Made by a program: the position numbers and the translations under genes
In this document: positions 1 through 7,720 of the stretch, in pieces
How the letters are laid out: each line of letters opens with the position of its first letter
Numbering within the stretch: the stretch's first letter is position 1
The notes under the pieces: model-generated
The model's input: only the letters and a program-made list of their open reading frames with translations
Told to the model about the DNA's origin: nothing
Databases searched by the model: none
Source of the DNA: Endomicrobium proavitum
Lineage (GTDB): Bacteria > Elusimicrobiota > Endomicrobiia > Endomicrobiales > Endomicrobiaceae
Assembly (NCBI RefSeq): GCF_001027545.1
Contig: NZ_CP009498.1
Coordinates: 248,001-312,000 of the forward strand
DNA length: 64,000 nucleotides
Direction: 5' to 3'

Positions 1-366
1 TAGACTCCCTGATTTTCGCGGCATGTTCCTTCGCGGTAACGGCTCTTACAAAGACGGTCTTCCCATTCCTCATCCTTCTTTCTCTACTTCCACTATCTAC
101 GTCTCTGCTCCCCTTGGCTCCCTTCAGGGTGATTCTATTAGAGGGATTTATGGGGTTGTTGCGAATGTTCAGTCTCAACAATCTGCTACTGTACCGACCC
201 CAGCCACAAACCCGCCAAATGTTTTTACTTCGGTAGTTAGATATACAGGAAATTCAGCAGGAGGTTCTCCCGCTTACGACCTATATTTTAATGCATCTAG
301 AGTCGTCCCAACAAGTAATGAAAATATACCCATAAATTACTCTGTAAATTACTACATCAAATATTA
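1..366 (+). repeat. Left arm of a large inverted repeat
   Basis: Bases 1-366 equal the reverse complement of 2469-2834 (position i pairs with 2835-i) wherever I compared them. Identity ends at the last base before the stop codon's third position: TAG here, TAA in the other arm. The repeat probably continues to the left of the window. The arms enclose about 2.1 kb holding two convergent glycosyltransferase genes. Confidence 0.9.
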
Positions 367-367
367 G
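1..367 (+). CDS. C-terminal part of phage tail-collar-type protein (cut by window edge)
   Basis: The reading frame is open from the left edge (first whole codon at 2) to TAG at 365-367. It encodes RLPDFRGMFLRGNG, a motif typical of phage tail-collar domains, and a Gly/Ser/Thr/Pro-rich tail ending NYYIKY. The protein matches exactly the C-terminus of the minus-strand gene at 2468-3463. Proteins with this domain sit in phage tail fibres and in many secreted or surface proteins of unknown role. The N-terminus lies outside the window, so whether this copy is intact cannot be judged. A GT9 gene starts 7 bases after its stop. Confidence 0.75.
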   Translation, partial: RLPDFRGMFLRGNGSYKDGLPIPHPSFSTSTIYVSAPLGSLQGDSIRGIYGVVANVQSQQSATVPTPATNPPNVFTSVVRYTGNSAGGSPAYDLYFNASRVVPTSNENIPINYSVNYYIKY

Positions 368-374
368 GTTGAGA

Positions 375-1439
375 ATGGGTAAAGTTAAAGAAACTACAAG
401 AAAATTTAGAAGATCTTTTGGAAAGTTTTTATTTGATAAACGAAATAAGTCATTGAAAACTTTAGATATGAACAATGTGAAATCTATTTTGTTTGTCAGA
501 TATGATGATAAAATAGGTGATATGGTAACTGCAACAAGCCTTTTTAGAGAAATAAAAAAGAAATATCCAAATGTTAAAATCAAAGTTTTTTGTGGGGTAA
601 AATCTGCCGAAGTAATAAAAAATAATCCTAATGTAGATAAAATTTATCTAATATATAAAAGATTTTGGGATATGTTTACATATCTGGAAATTAGGAATAA
701 AATTGATATTGCTTTTGACTTTGACAGCGTTGCGCCAAAGTTTTCACATCTACTGCGTTGGCGTATTATAAAACCCAAGCTTATAATTGGCTTGAATAAA
801 GAAGATTATAATATTTACGATTTATCTATTAATCTTTCTGACGATGAAATTTATAACAAGCACATAACATACAGATATAAAATATTTTTATATGCGTTTG
901 GAATTCAAGCTTTAAACTTTGATTATGATATTTTTATCCCACAAGAAACAGACAATAAATACAGAGCAATTGTTGCGGAATTTAATGATAAGAAAAAAAT
1001 TGTTATAAACCCTTCAGCAGATAATATTGGAAAATGTTTGAGCAAAAATCAAATTGAAGGGTTGATTAACGGTATCTTAAAATCACAAGACGCTCATATT
1101 TTTTTATTGTGTTTTGGTAAAATTTACGAGGATATAAAATATCTTCAGTCAAACAAAGTTAACATAGTAAAAGTTAGTTCAATATTAGAATCAGCGTCAA
1201 TAATTAAGCACAGCGATATGGTTATTACGCCTGACACATCTATAGTACATGTAGCTTCTGCTTTTAAGAAAAAAACTATCGCATTGTATTGTCAGTGGGC
1301 TGCCAATCAAATTATTTGGGCGCCAAATAACCCTAATGCTATTGTTTTAACTCCGGAATTAAACAATGGCGATATTGCAAATATAGTGCCAAGTATAAAA
1401 GTTGAAAAGATTCTGGATGTGTTAAAGAATTTTATATAG
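375..1439 (+). CDS. GT9-family glycosyltransferase (heptosyltransferase-like)
   Basis: This 354-residue protein resembles glycosyltransferase family 9, which adds ADP-heptose or related sugars to LPS core or surface glycan on the cytoplasmic side. It has the N-terminal RYDDKIGDMV segment (about residues 42-51), a form of the family's GD-containing loop, and the C-terminal donor-binding segment TPDTSIVHVASAF (about 285-297), matching the D-[TS]-x3-H-x-A signature. I take ATG at 375; an in-frame TTG lies at 369. It follows the collar gene by 7 bases, suggesting co-transcription, and overlaps the convergent second GT9 gene by 8 bases. It is more AT-rich than the housekeeping genes, which fits acquired DNA. 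The sugar specificity is unknown. Confidence 0.8.
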   Translation: MGKVKETTRKFRRSFGKFLFDKRNKSLKTLDMNNVKSILFVRYDDKIGDMVTATSLFREIKKKYPNVKIKVFCGVKSAEVIKNNPNVDKIYLIYKRFWDMFTYLEIRNKIDIAFDFDSVAPKFSHLLRWRIIKPKLIIGLNKEDYNIYDLSINLSDDEIYNKHITYRYKIFLYAFGIQALNFDYDIFIPQETDNKYRAIVAEFNDKKKIVINPSADNIGKCLSKNQIEGLINGILKSQDAHIFLLCFGKIYEDIKYLQSNKVNIVKVSSILESASIIKHSDMVITPDTSIVHVASAFKKKTIALYCQWAANQIIWAPNNPNAIVLTPELNNGDIANIVPSIKVEKILDVLKNFI

Positions 1440-2451
1440 AACACAGTATTTGTACAGCTGCTAAAACTTCCTCAACTGTTATATCTTTTATATTTGTATT
1501 AACAATAATTTTAGAATTAATGCCTTTTTGATAATTGCCTGAAAAAGGCATATGTCCGCCGCTATTCATTAATATAACTCCGAAAATATTCAAAGCATTA
1601 GCCAAATGCGCCATTGCGGAATCTATACCTATAAAAGCATGCGCTCCCGCTATAATATCTGCGCTGTCTTGAATACTTTTTAAACCGGTTTTGTCAATAT
1701 AATTTTTATAGCGCTTTTTTATTGAAGGAAATAATCCCAATTCAACTATTTTTATATTAGGAAGTATTAATTCTAACTGTTCAATTAATGATTGCCATTT
1801 TTCTATTGTCCAATCTCTACGCCATTGTGCTGACACAGTGTGAATTGCTATATATTTTTCATTAATGTCAAATTTATATTGTTTGTCTTTTGGCCTGCGG
1901 TAAAACATAGGCGCATCATTAACAGGTTTAATTCTTGCAGCCCGCGAAAAAACATCAACAAGAGAATTTCCTTTGCTTACCGAATTAATTTCAGGATCAT
2001 TATCGTTTATATAAACTTTACCTCTGTCAAGAATATACGCTCGTTCTCTGAAATGTAGATCAACTATAGTAACGGATTTTGATAAATTTTGTTTTAAAGT
2101 AATCCATTGAGAAACGCTGTTTATTTTAATAACACTCTTCAAGCATGGGTTATACTTTATAACGTCTGCATACTGCGACCCTATAATCCAATACAAAGGT
2201 CTATTAGGATACTGCTGTTTCATTCTTCTTGCAACAGGTTCACATGCAATAATATCCCCAAGTGATTCAAATAGAGCAATTATAACAGCATTATCTTCTA
2301 TCTTTATCTTGCTAAAATTAACATTAATTTTTTTTGTACACAATTTCACTAAATACTTACCTGCTAAACCAAGAAATTTTTCTCTATTTCCAAAGGGAAG
2401 TTTTGATAGCAAGATATAAAAGATATATTTCAGTAAAAAGTATATTTTCAT
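1432..2451 (-). CDS. GT9-family glycosyltransferase (heptosyltransferase-like)
   Basis: The 339-residue product has the GT9 N-terminal ESLGDIIACEPVARRM segment near residue 63 and the C-terminal signature GIDSAMAHLANAL. The N-terminus is hydrophobic (about residues 1-20), possibly a membrane-association helix. It lies 16 bases downstream of the collar pseudogene on the same strand, mirroring the arrangement of the other GT9 gene, and the two glycosyltransferases overlap tail to tail by 8 bases. They are divergent paralogues, not copies. No clear Shine-Dalgarno precedes the ATG. Likely role: adding a sugar to LPS core or a surface glycan; donor and acceptor unknown. Confidence 0.8.
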   Translation of the reverse strand: MKIYFLLKYIFYILLSKLPFGNREKFLGLAGKYLVKLCTKKINVNFSKIKIEDNAVIIALFESLGDIIACEPVARRMKQQYPNRPLYWIIGSQYADVIKYNPCLKSVIKINSVSQWITLKQNLSKSVTIVDLHFRERAYILDRGKVYINDNDPEINSVSKGNSLVDVFSRAARIKPVNDAPMFYRRPKDKQYKFDINEKYIAIHTVSAQWRRDWTIEKWQSLIEQLELILPNIKIVELGLFPSIKKRYKNYIDKTGLKSIQDSADIIAGAHAFIGIDSAMAHLANALNIFGVILMNSGGHMPFSGNYQKGINSKIIVNTNIKDITVEEVLAAVQILCSI

Positions 2452-2468
2452 TTTATTCTTGAAAACTT

Positions 2469-2834
2469 TAATATTTGATGTAGTAATTTACAGAGTAATT
2501 TATGGGTATATTTTCATTACTTGTTGGGACGACTCTAGATGCATTAAAATATAGGTCGTAAGCGGGAGAACCTCCTGCTGAATTTCCTGTATATCTAACT
2601 ACCGAAGTAAAAACATTTGGCGGGTTTGTGGCTGGGGTCGGTACAGTAGCAGATTGTTGAGACTGAACATTCGCAACAACCCCATAAATCCCTCTAATAG
2701 AATCACCCTGAAGGGAGCCAAGGGGAGCAGAGACGTAGATAGTGGAAGTAGAGAAAGAAGGATGAGGAATGGGAAGACCGTCTTTGTAAGAGCCGTTACC
2801 GCGAAGGAACATGCCGCGAAAATCAGGGAGTCTA
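2469..2834 (-). repeat. Right arm of the large inverted repeat
   Basis: Reverse complement of 1-366, covering the 3' part of the collar-type gene. It is the mirror copy that could pair with the left arm for homologous inversion of the intervening 2.1 kb with both GT9 genes. Confidence 0.9.
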
Positions 2835-3330
2835 AACTGACCGGAACGGGATTCGCCGTCATTGTAAGTAGAACCGATAGCGGAGTAGAGTTCGGGGTAT
2901 TCGGCAATGAATTTCCAGTCGCCCTTGCACTCAAAATAACCGACAGGAATGTTGGAGCCTGCAAAAGCAATAACGGTGCCCGCCGGAACGCCTATATATT
3001 CATTACCTAAAGGAGTAGGGGACTTAACATAGAGTCTATTTTTGGATATGCCTATAAAAGCGGTAGAAGTGCCTATTTTAACTTGAATCTCGCCGGAGGA
3101 AACGGATAGAAGCTCAGCGGATTGAGAATGAAGAGCATAAGCCTGAGCCATAATTTTTTCTCTTGGGGAGAGGGTTTTGTTGTCAATAGTGATCTCTAAC
3201 CAAAGGTCAGGGAAAGTGCCTAACTCTATGGTAGGGGAAAGGGTAGATACAAAAATTCCGTCGTTAACAACAACAGTCCTTGGGCCTGTCTCCCAGAGCA
3301 TTGTTCCGCTTGAAAAGGTATTTGCCGTTT

Positions 3331-3372
3331 CCCCGAGCAAAATTTCCCTCTGATGGGAAATTTTGCTCGGGG
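3331..3372. repeat. Perfect 18-bp palindrome with 6-nt loop
   Basis: Arm CCCCGAGCAAAATTTCCC at 3331-3348, loop TCTGAT, arm GGGAAATTTTGCTCGGGG at 3355-3372. It sits exactly where the recognisable collar-protein coding sequence begins and the thrS upstream region starts. No T-run follows immediately on either strand, so it is not a standard terminator. It may mark the junction of the rearrangement or be a recombination site; the role is unknown. Confidence 0.85.
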
Positions 3373-3407
3373 GGATATGCTTTTTTTGACCTTGGGAATA
3401 GGGGTTT

Positions 3408-3435
3408 TTGATAGCAGGTAAAAATTTTGTATAAT
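3408..3435 (+). promoter_or_regulatory. Probable sigma-70 promoter of thrS
   Basis: TTGATA (3408-3413), 16-nt spacer, TATAAT (3430-3435). A start near 3442 would give a leader of about 37 nt with AGGAAGA ahead of the thrS ATG. It overlaps the 5' end of the opposing collar frame. Confidence 0.7.
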
Positions 3436-3478
3436 ACTTATTCGTAAAAACATATATTTTCAAACAGGAAGAATAAAA

Positions 3479-5218
3479 ATGAAAGAAGAAAAATCTCTTG
3501 ATACTTTAAGACATTCTACGGCTCATATAATGGCGGCAGCCGTTACCGAGCTTTTTCCGGAAACAAAAGTTGCAATAGGTCCGTCAATAGAAGACGGTTT
3601 CTATTATGATTTTGACCGCCCGGAGCCTTTTACGCCGGAAGATTTGGTAAAAATTGAAGAAAAAATGAAAGAGATAGTAAAAGCAAACTATCCTTTTGAA
3701 TGTTCTTCCGTCTCAAAAAGTGATGCTGTAAAAGAATTTACATCTAAAGGCGAAAAATATAAATCTGAAATAGCTTCCGGTATTACCGACGATAAAATAA
3801 CAATTTACAAGTCGGGAAATTTTACGGATTTATGCAGAGGTCCTCACATTGCTTCTACGGGCGAGGCTAAAAATTTTAAACTTTTATCCGTAGCGGGCGC
3901 TTATTGGAGAGGGGATTCTTCAAAAGAACAGCTTCAGAGAATTTACGGCACTGCTTTTTGGACAAAAGAAGATTTAAAAGATTATTTAACTAAAATTGAA
4001 GAAGCGCAAAAGAGAGATCATAGAAAGCTCGGGAAAGATTTAGATTTATTTAGCATTTCAGACGCTGTCGGCGGCGGGCTTGTTTTGTGGCACCCCAAAG
4101 GCGCCTTATTGAGAAATATTATTGAAAATTATTGGAAACAGCTTCACTTGGATAACGGATACGACTTGCTTTTAACGCCCCATATTTCAAGCGAAGAACT
4201 TTTCAGAATAAGCGGACATTTACAGACGTATTCAGAGAATATGTATTCAGCAATAGAAATTGAAGGAAACCCGTATCGCGTAAAGCCTATGAATTGCCCG
4301 ATGCATTTGATGGTTTATAAAACAAGACTTCATTCTTACAGAGAACTGCCTATAAGATATGCGGAACTGGGCACAGTTTACAGATTTGAAAAGTCGGGAG
4401 TTTTGCACGGACTTCTTCGCGTGCGCGGGTTTACGCAGGACGACGGTCACGTTATAGTAGCTCCGGAAGAACTTGAAGAAGAAATGCTGCGCGTTTTCAA
4501 TATGGCAATAAATTTGCTTAAAACTTTTGGTTTTAACGAGTATAAAATTTATTTAGCCACCCGTCCTGAAAATAAATACGTCGGTGAAATTTCAGATTGG
4601 GAAAAAGCGGAAAACTCCATAAAAAACGCTTTAGAAAAAACAGGTTATGAATACGAAGTTGACGAGGGCGGCGGCGCTTTTTACGGGCCGAAAATAGACA
4701 TAAAAATAAAAGATGCAATCGGCAGATTATGGCAGTGTTCAACAATTCAGTTTGATTTTAATTTGCCTGAAAGATTTGACATATCTTATGTGGACACTAC
4801 GGGAAAAAAAGCAAGACCTTACATGATTCACAGAGCATTAATGGGTTCTTTGGAAAGATTTATAGGCGTTTTGCTTGAACACTATGCCGGCGCTTTACCG
4901 TTGTGGCTTTCGCCTGAACAGGTTGTTGTTGCAAATATAAATGAGAATCAAATAGAATATTGCAAAACTGTCGTAAAAAAATTAAAAGAAAACGCAATAA
5001 GAGTGCGCTTTGACGACAGAAATGAAAAAATAGGGCACAAAATAAGAGAAAACGCTATGCAAAAAGTGCCTTACATTATTGTAGCCGGCGATAAAGAAAA
5101 AGATATAGATTCCGTAGCCGTTCGCGCTAGAGGCAATAAAGATTTAGGCGTAATAAAAATAGACGATTTTATAAATTTAGTTAAAAGCAAAAATGTTCCC
5201 GGAGTAAACGAGCTTTAA
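3479..5218 (+). CDS. thrS: Threonine--tRNA ligase
   Basis: Charges tRNA-Thr with threonine in the cytoplasm. The editing domain carries RHSTAH (residues 11-16) and DLCRGPH with Cys119; the class II catalytic core shows the zinc ligands Cys273 (PMNCPMH) and His324 (TQDDGH), and the anticodon-binding domain follows (last ~100 residues). At 579 residues it is about 60 shorter than the common form because it starts directly at the editing domain, lacking the N-terminal TGS domain. AGGAAGA precedes the ATG. Own promoter upstream, strong terminator downstream: a single-gene unit. Confidence 0.97.
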   Translation: MKEEKSLDTLRHSTAHIMAAAVTELFPETKVAIGPSIEDGFYYDFDRPEPFTPEDLVKIEEKMKEIVKANYPFECSSVSKSDAVKEFTSKGEKYKSEIASGITDDKITIYKSGNFTDLCRGPHIASTGEAKNFKLLSVAGAYWRGDSSKEQLQRIYGTAFWTKEDLKDYLTKIEEAQKRDHRKLGKDLDLFSISDAVGGGLVLWHPKGALLRNIIENYWKQLHLDNGYDLLLTPHISSEELFRISGHLQTYSENMYSAIEIEGNPYRVKPMNCPMHLMVYKTRLHSYRELPIRYAELGTVYRFEKSGVLHGLLRVRGFTQDDGHVIVAPEELEEEMLRVFNMAINLLKTFGFNEYKIYLATRPENKYVGEISDWEKAENSIKNALEKTGYEYEVDEGGGAFYGPKIDIKIKDAIGRLWQCSTIQFDFNLPERFDISYVDTTGKKARPYMIHRALMGSLERFIGVLLEHYAGALPLWLSPEQVVVANINENQIEYCKTVVKKLKENAIRVRFDDRNEKIGHKIRENAMQKVPYIIVAGDKEKDIDSVAVRARGNKDLGVIKIDDFINLVKSKNVPGVNEL

Positions 5219-5230
5219 AATTAAACAACA

Positions 5231-5270
5231 AACCCAACGGCTGCAGCAATATTTCAGCCGTTGGGTTTTT
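5231..5270 (+). terminator. Rho-independent terminator after thrS
   Basis: A 13-bp perfect stem (AACCCAACGGCTG at 5231-5243 with its complement at 5255-5267) ends in five T's. It separates thrS from the following lipoprotein gene by under 20 bases. Confidence 0.9.
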
Positions 5271-5287
5271 AATTGGACAATAATAAA

Positions 5288-7033
5288 ATGAAAAAACTTT
5301 TAAGCATTGTAATAATGTCGGTAATTATATTGCAAAGCTGCACGGCGGTAAAAGAATATACGTCGTATGGAATAGATAAGGCGGCAACGTCAGCGGGAAT
5401 AGATAGCCGCGCAACAAATGCAGTAAAAAAAGCAGTAACGCCTGAACAAAAAAGCTGGGACTACGGGGACAGCTTTGCTGATATGGATATTGTTTATAAT
5501 GCGTCCAAATCGCAAAAATATCTAAGTGATGTTTTTAATAAGCTGCAAAAACAAGCAAATGTCAAAGATGTAAGCATATACATGTTGAGGACAGCGCGCG
5601 TGCAGGCTCTGGCAGCTTGGGGCGTTCAGGTCAAAATAACGCGCGGTATGTTTAACATGATAAACGACGAAGCGGAGCTTGCCGGCTTGATGGGGCACGA
5701 AATAGGACACATAGCATTAAAACACGGAGAAACAAGAAAAGAAACAAGACAAATAGCAAATAAAACAAATGATGTTATAGATAAAGTAACAGACAGCAGC
5801 ATACACAGAAGCGTCTTAAAAAAGCAGCAAAAAACGTCATTTGAAACAGGCAGAAGCAGAAAAGAAGAAAAAGATGCAGACAAATATGGAGCAGAGTTAG
5901 CGGCTAAAGCAGGTTATGACCCGTATGCATTATGTGATTTGTTTGAAAGATTATCGCAAAGAGTAGATTTAGGATTGGCGTATAAAATCCGAAAAATGGA
6001 AGGAAGCCACCCTGCATTAGACGACAGAGCGCAATCATTAAGAGAGTATCTGCAAAAGAAAGGGTATAAACAGAACCAAGGGAAAAGAAACAGAGAGCAG
6101 TATGTAGAAGGAATGAGCGATTTGCTTTCTATGCACACAGGGGAAGGCAAGGAAGAAAATAAGCAAATACAAAAAGAGGTAAATGAAGAAGGGAAAAAAG
6201 ATTTAGAGAAGTTAGAAAAGATATATAAGGAAGTAAATAGCAGCAAATCCATAAGCGCAAAAAGGTTTATGGAAATAATGGACGAAGTGTCGTCGTTATG
6301 CCAGAAGTATGGCATAAGCGCAGACGATGTGTTCTTTGATAAAAGTAATAAAAGTTCATTCATGGAAGAGTCTATAGTCCAAGACGAGCCGTTTTGGAAT
6401 ATATTCGCAAGCATAAAAGATGCGGTAAGCGGGAAAGTCGGACAAATATTAAACACATTAGGACATGTGGCAATAGGAGCAATTCCGGTAGTAGGCGACG
6501 TAGTAGATTTGTATGAATTGATAAGCGGCAGAGATGTATTTACCGGAGAAAAGCTTACTGCAAATGAAAGAATGTTAACAGCATTGGGAATACTCGTTGG
6601 GAGCGGAGGTCAATGGCGGGCTTTTGCAAAAGGGTTAGATGGAGAGATTTCAAGCCTCAGCGTCAAAGAAGCAAAAAGTAGTTTAAATTCAGCTGTTGGA
6701 AAAGTTGAAAAAGTTTCAGGTAGATTAGGATATGATACTACAGAATCTGTGTTTGACGTTGCAAAATCTGGTGGTGTACATAGCGGAACTTATAAACAAT
6801 ATGTAGGTAAAAGTAATAAAGAGTTAGAAAAGAGCATAAAGAGCTATGAAAAATTGATTGAAATTCACACTAAAAAAATTTCAAATCCTGAATTATTTTA
6901 TCCTGATTTTCAATTGTTAGATGCAAGGCAGCAATATAGTTTGATAAGTAAAAATTGGCCACAAGAAATACAATTGTATAAGGAGCAAAAAGAGGTAATA
7001 GAAGGTATTCTTAAGGAAAGAGGAGTTTTATAA
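5288..7033 (+). CDS. Lipoprotein M48 metallopeptidase with pre-toxin and C-terminal toxin-like module
   Basis: The 581-residue protein starts at ATG 5288 (an in-frame TTG at 5273 is rejected because the signal peptide begins at 5288). Lipobox LQSC with Cys18 predicts a lipoprotein. The M48 zinc-peptidase domain follows: HEIGH at 137-141, third ligand probably Glu194 in EKDAD, and SHPALDDRA at 240-247. A charged linker (about 260-360) leads to GAIPVVGDVVDLYELISGRD-type sequence at 397-435, matching the pre-toxin TG domain of polymorphic toxins. The last ~85 residues (from GGVHSG, 495) resemble, from memory, C-terminal tips of polymorphic toxins; I cannot name the activity. DNA becomes more AT-rich from about 6660, where the tip begins. 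Most simple M48 lipoproteins (LoiP-like) are ~250 residues. Confidence 0.8.
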   Translation: MKKLLSIVIMSVIILQSCTAVKEYTSYGIDKAATSAGIDSRATNAVKKAVTPEQKSWDYGDSFADMDIVYNASKSQKYLSDVFNKLQKQANVKDVSIYMLRTARVQALAAWGVQVKITRGMFNMINDEAELAGLMGHEIGHIALKHGETRKETRQIANKTNDVIDKVTDSSIHRSVLKKQQKTSFETGRSRKEEKDADKYGAELAAKAGYDPYALCDLFERLSQRVDLGLAYKIRKMEGSHPALDDRAQSLREYLQKKGYKQNQGKRNREQYVEGMSDLLSMHTGEGKEENKQIQKEVNEEGKKDLEKLEKIYKEVNSSKSISAKRFMEIMDEVSSLCQKYGISADDVFFDKSNKSSFMEESIVQDEPFWNIFASIKDAVSGKVGQILNTLGHVAIGAIPVVGDVVDLYELISGRDVFTGEKLTANERMLTALGILVGSGGQWRAFAKGLDGEISSLSVKEAKSSLNSAVGKVEKVSGRLGYDTTESVFDVAKSGGVHSGTYKQYVGKSNKELEKSIKSYEKLIEIHTKKISNPELFYPDFQLLDARQQYSLISKNWPQEIQLYKEQKEVIEGILKERGVL

Positions 7034-7035
7034 GT

Positions 7036-7512
7036 ATGTATAACCTTTTTCTTAGTGATTATATTGAAAGTATACAATATTCGTACAACGATAATTTTAA
7101 AACAAAAGATGAGTATGAGCAAGGTATATTGCAAGGATACACAAAAATATTATCCGTTATAAAAAATCTGTTGCTCAAATATGGATATATTGATAAAAAA
7201 TATAATATTGTGCTTCCTGAAGATGGGCATATTATAAGTAAATTTTTCAATAATTCTTTGCTTTTGAAAAAATATAAAAAGAATGTAAACGAAGAAATGC
7301 TTATAAAGTTGACAAGGGAATATATAACTAAAATTCAAGAATTCTATAACATTGCTTTTGATAATAAGTCTCAATTTTCAAACGGTGAAGTTGTGGCATA
7401 TTACGTTGTTCTTGACAGATTGGATAATCTGTTGAAATTATGGGGATTTAAGAAACGATTTAAAAATGTACAAATTGCAATATTTCTAACAAAGAAATTT
7501 GGGAAAGTCTGA
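7036..7512 (+). CDS. Probable immunity protein for the upstream toxin-like module
   Basis: A 158-residue, soluble-looking, helical and AT-rich gene starting 2 bases after the upstream stop, in the place where immunity genes follow polymorphic toxins. No signal peptide or membrane segment is visible, so the product should be cytoplasmic. I do not recognise the family; the call rests on position, size and composition shared with the toxin tip. If the tip is not a toxin, this is simply an unknown co-transcribed gene. Confidence 0.6.
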   Translation: MYNLFLSDYIESIQYSYNDNFKTKDEYEQGILQGYTKILSVIKNLLLKYGYIDKKYNIVLPEDGHIISKFFNNSLLLKKYKKNVNEEMLIKLTREYITKIQEFYNIAFDNKSQFSNGEVVAYYVVLDRLDNLLKLWGFKKRFKNVQIAIFLTKKFGKV

Positions 7513-7534
7513 GATTTCAAGTCTGCAAATATAG

Positions 7535-7563
7535 TTGACAAAACGCAAAAGTTATTATAAAAT
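7535..7563 (+). promoter_or_regulatory. Probable promoter of infC-rpmI-rplT
   Basis: TTGACA (7535-7540), 17-nt spacer, TAAAAT (7558-7563). It gives a leader of about 150 nt before infC. Confidence 0.7.
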
Positions 7564-7579
7564 TAACGCATATTAATAA

Positions 7580-7700
7580 TAAAGAAGCCGTCCCGGCTCA
7601 CCTTTACCGTAGGGGAAAAGGTTACTCAAACTTAAAAAGCAGAATATAATTCTGTTATTTTATATTTACGGGGCGGAAAGCAATTTCCGCCCCGAATTTT
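7580..7700 (+). promoter_or_regulatory. Structured infC leader with possible attenuator
   Basis: The leader holds several small hairpins (AGCCG/CGGCT near 7585, CAGAAT/ATTCTG near 7641) and a final 11-bp stem (7669-7679 with 7684-7694) followed by AATTTTATTT. In other bacteria infC-rpmI-rplT is controlled by L20 or IF3 through leader structures. The last hairpin looks like a weak intrinsic terminator, so attenuation is plausible; which ligand is involved is not visible. Confidence 0.5.
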
Positions 7701-7720
7701 ATTTATGGCAGGAGGGTGTC

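Larger units (their letters stand above)
2468..3463 (-). pseudogene. Tail-collar-type protein, probably 5'-truncated
   Basis: The frame encodes 331 residues. From about residue 45 it resembles surface or fibre proteins that carry a C-terminal tail-collar domain: TMLWETG, a conserved LEITIDNKTLSPREKI block, AQAYALHS, then YFECKG and LPDFRGMFLRGNG. The first ~45 codons do not fit: they run across an 18-bp perfect palindrome (3331-3372) and the thrS promoter (3408-3435), and no signal peptide is present. I infer that the original 5' end and promoter were lost by rearrangement and that the remaining frame is open by chance. Its last 122 codons form the right arm of the inverted repeat. Confidence 0.65.

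Noticed and set aside
2654-3010. Plus-strand open frame of 118 codons opposite the collar gene
   Set aside because: Fully antisense to sequence with recognisable tail-collar motifs; no ribosome site and low-complexity translation.
5273-5287. TTG start for the M48 lipoprotein gene
   Set aside because: The signal peptide with its lipobox starts at ATG 5288; the five extra residues would precede it and abut the thrS terminator.
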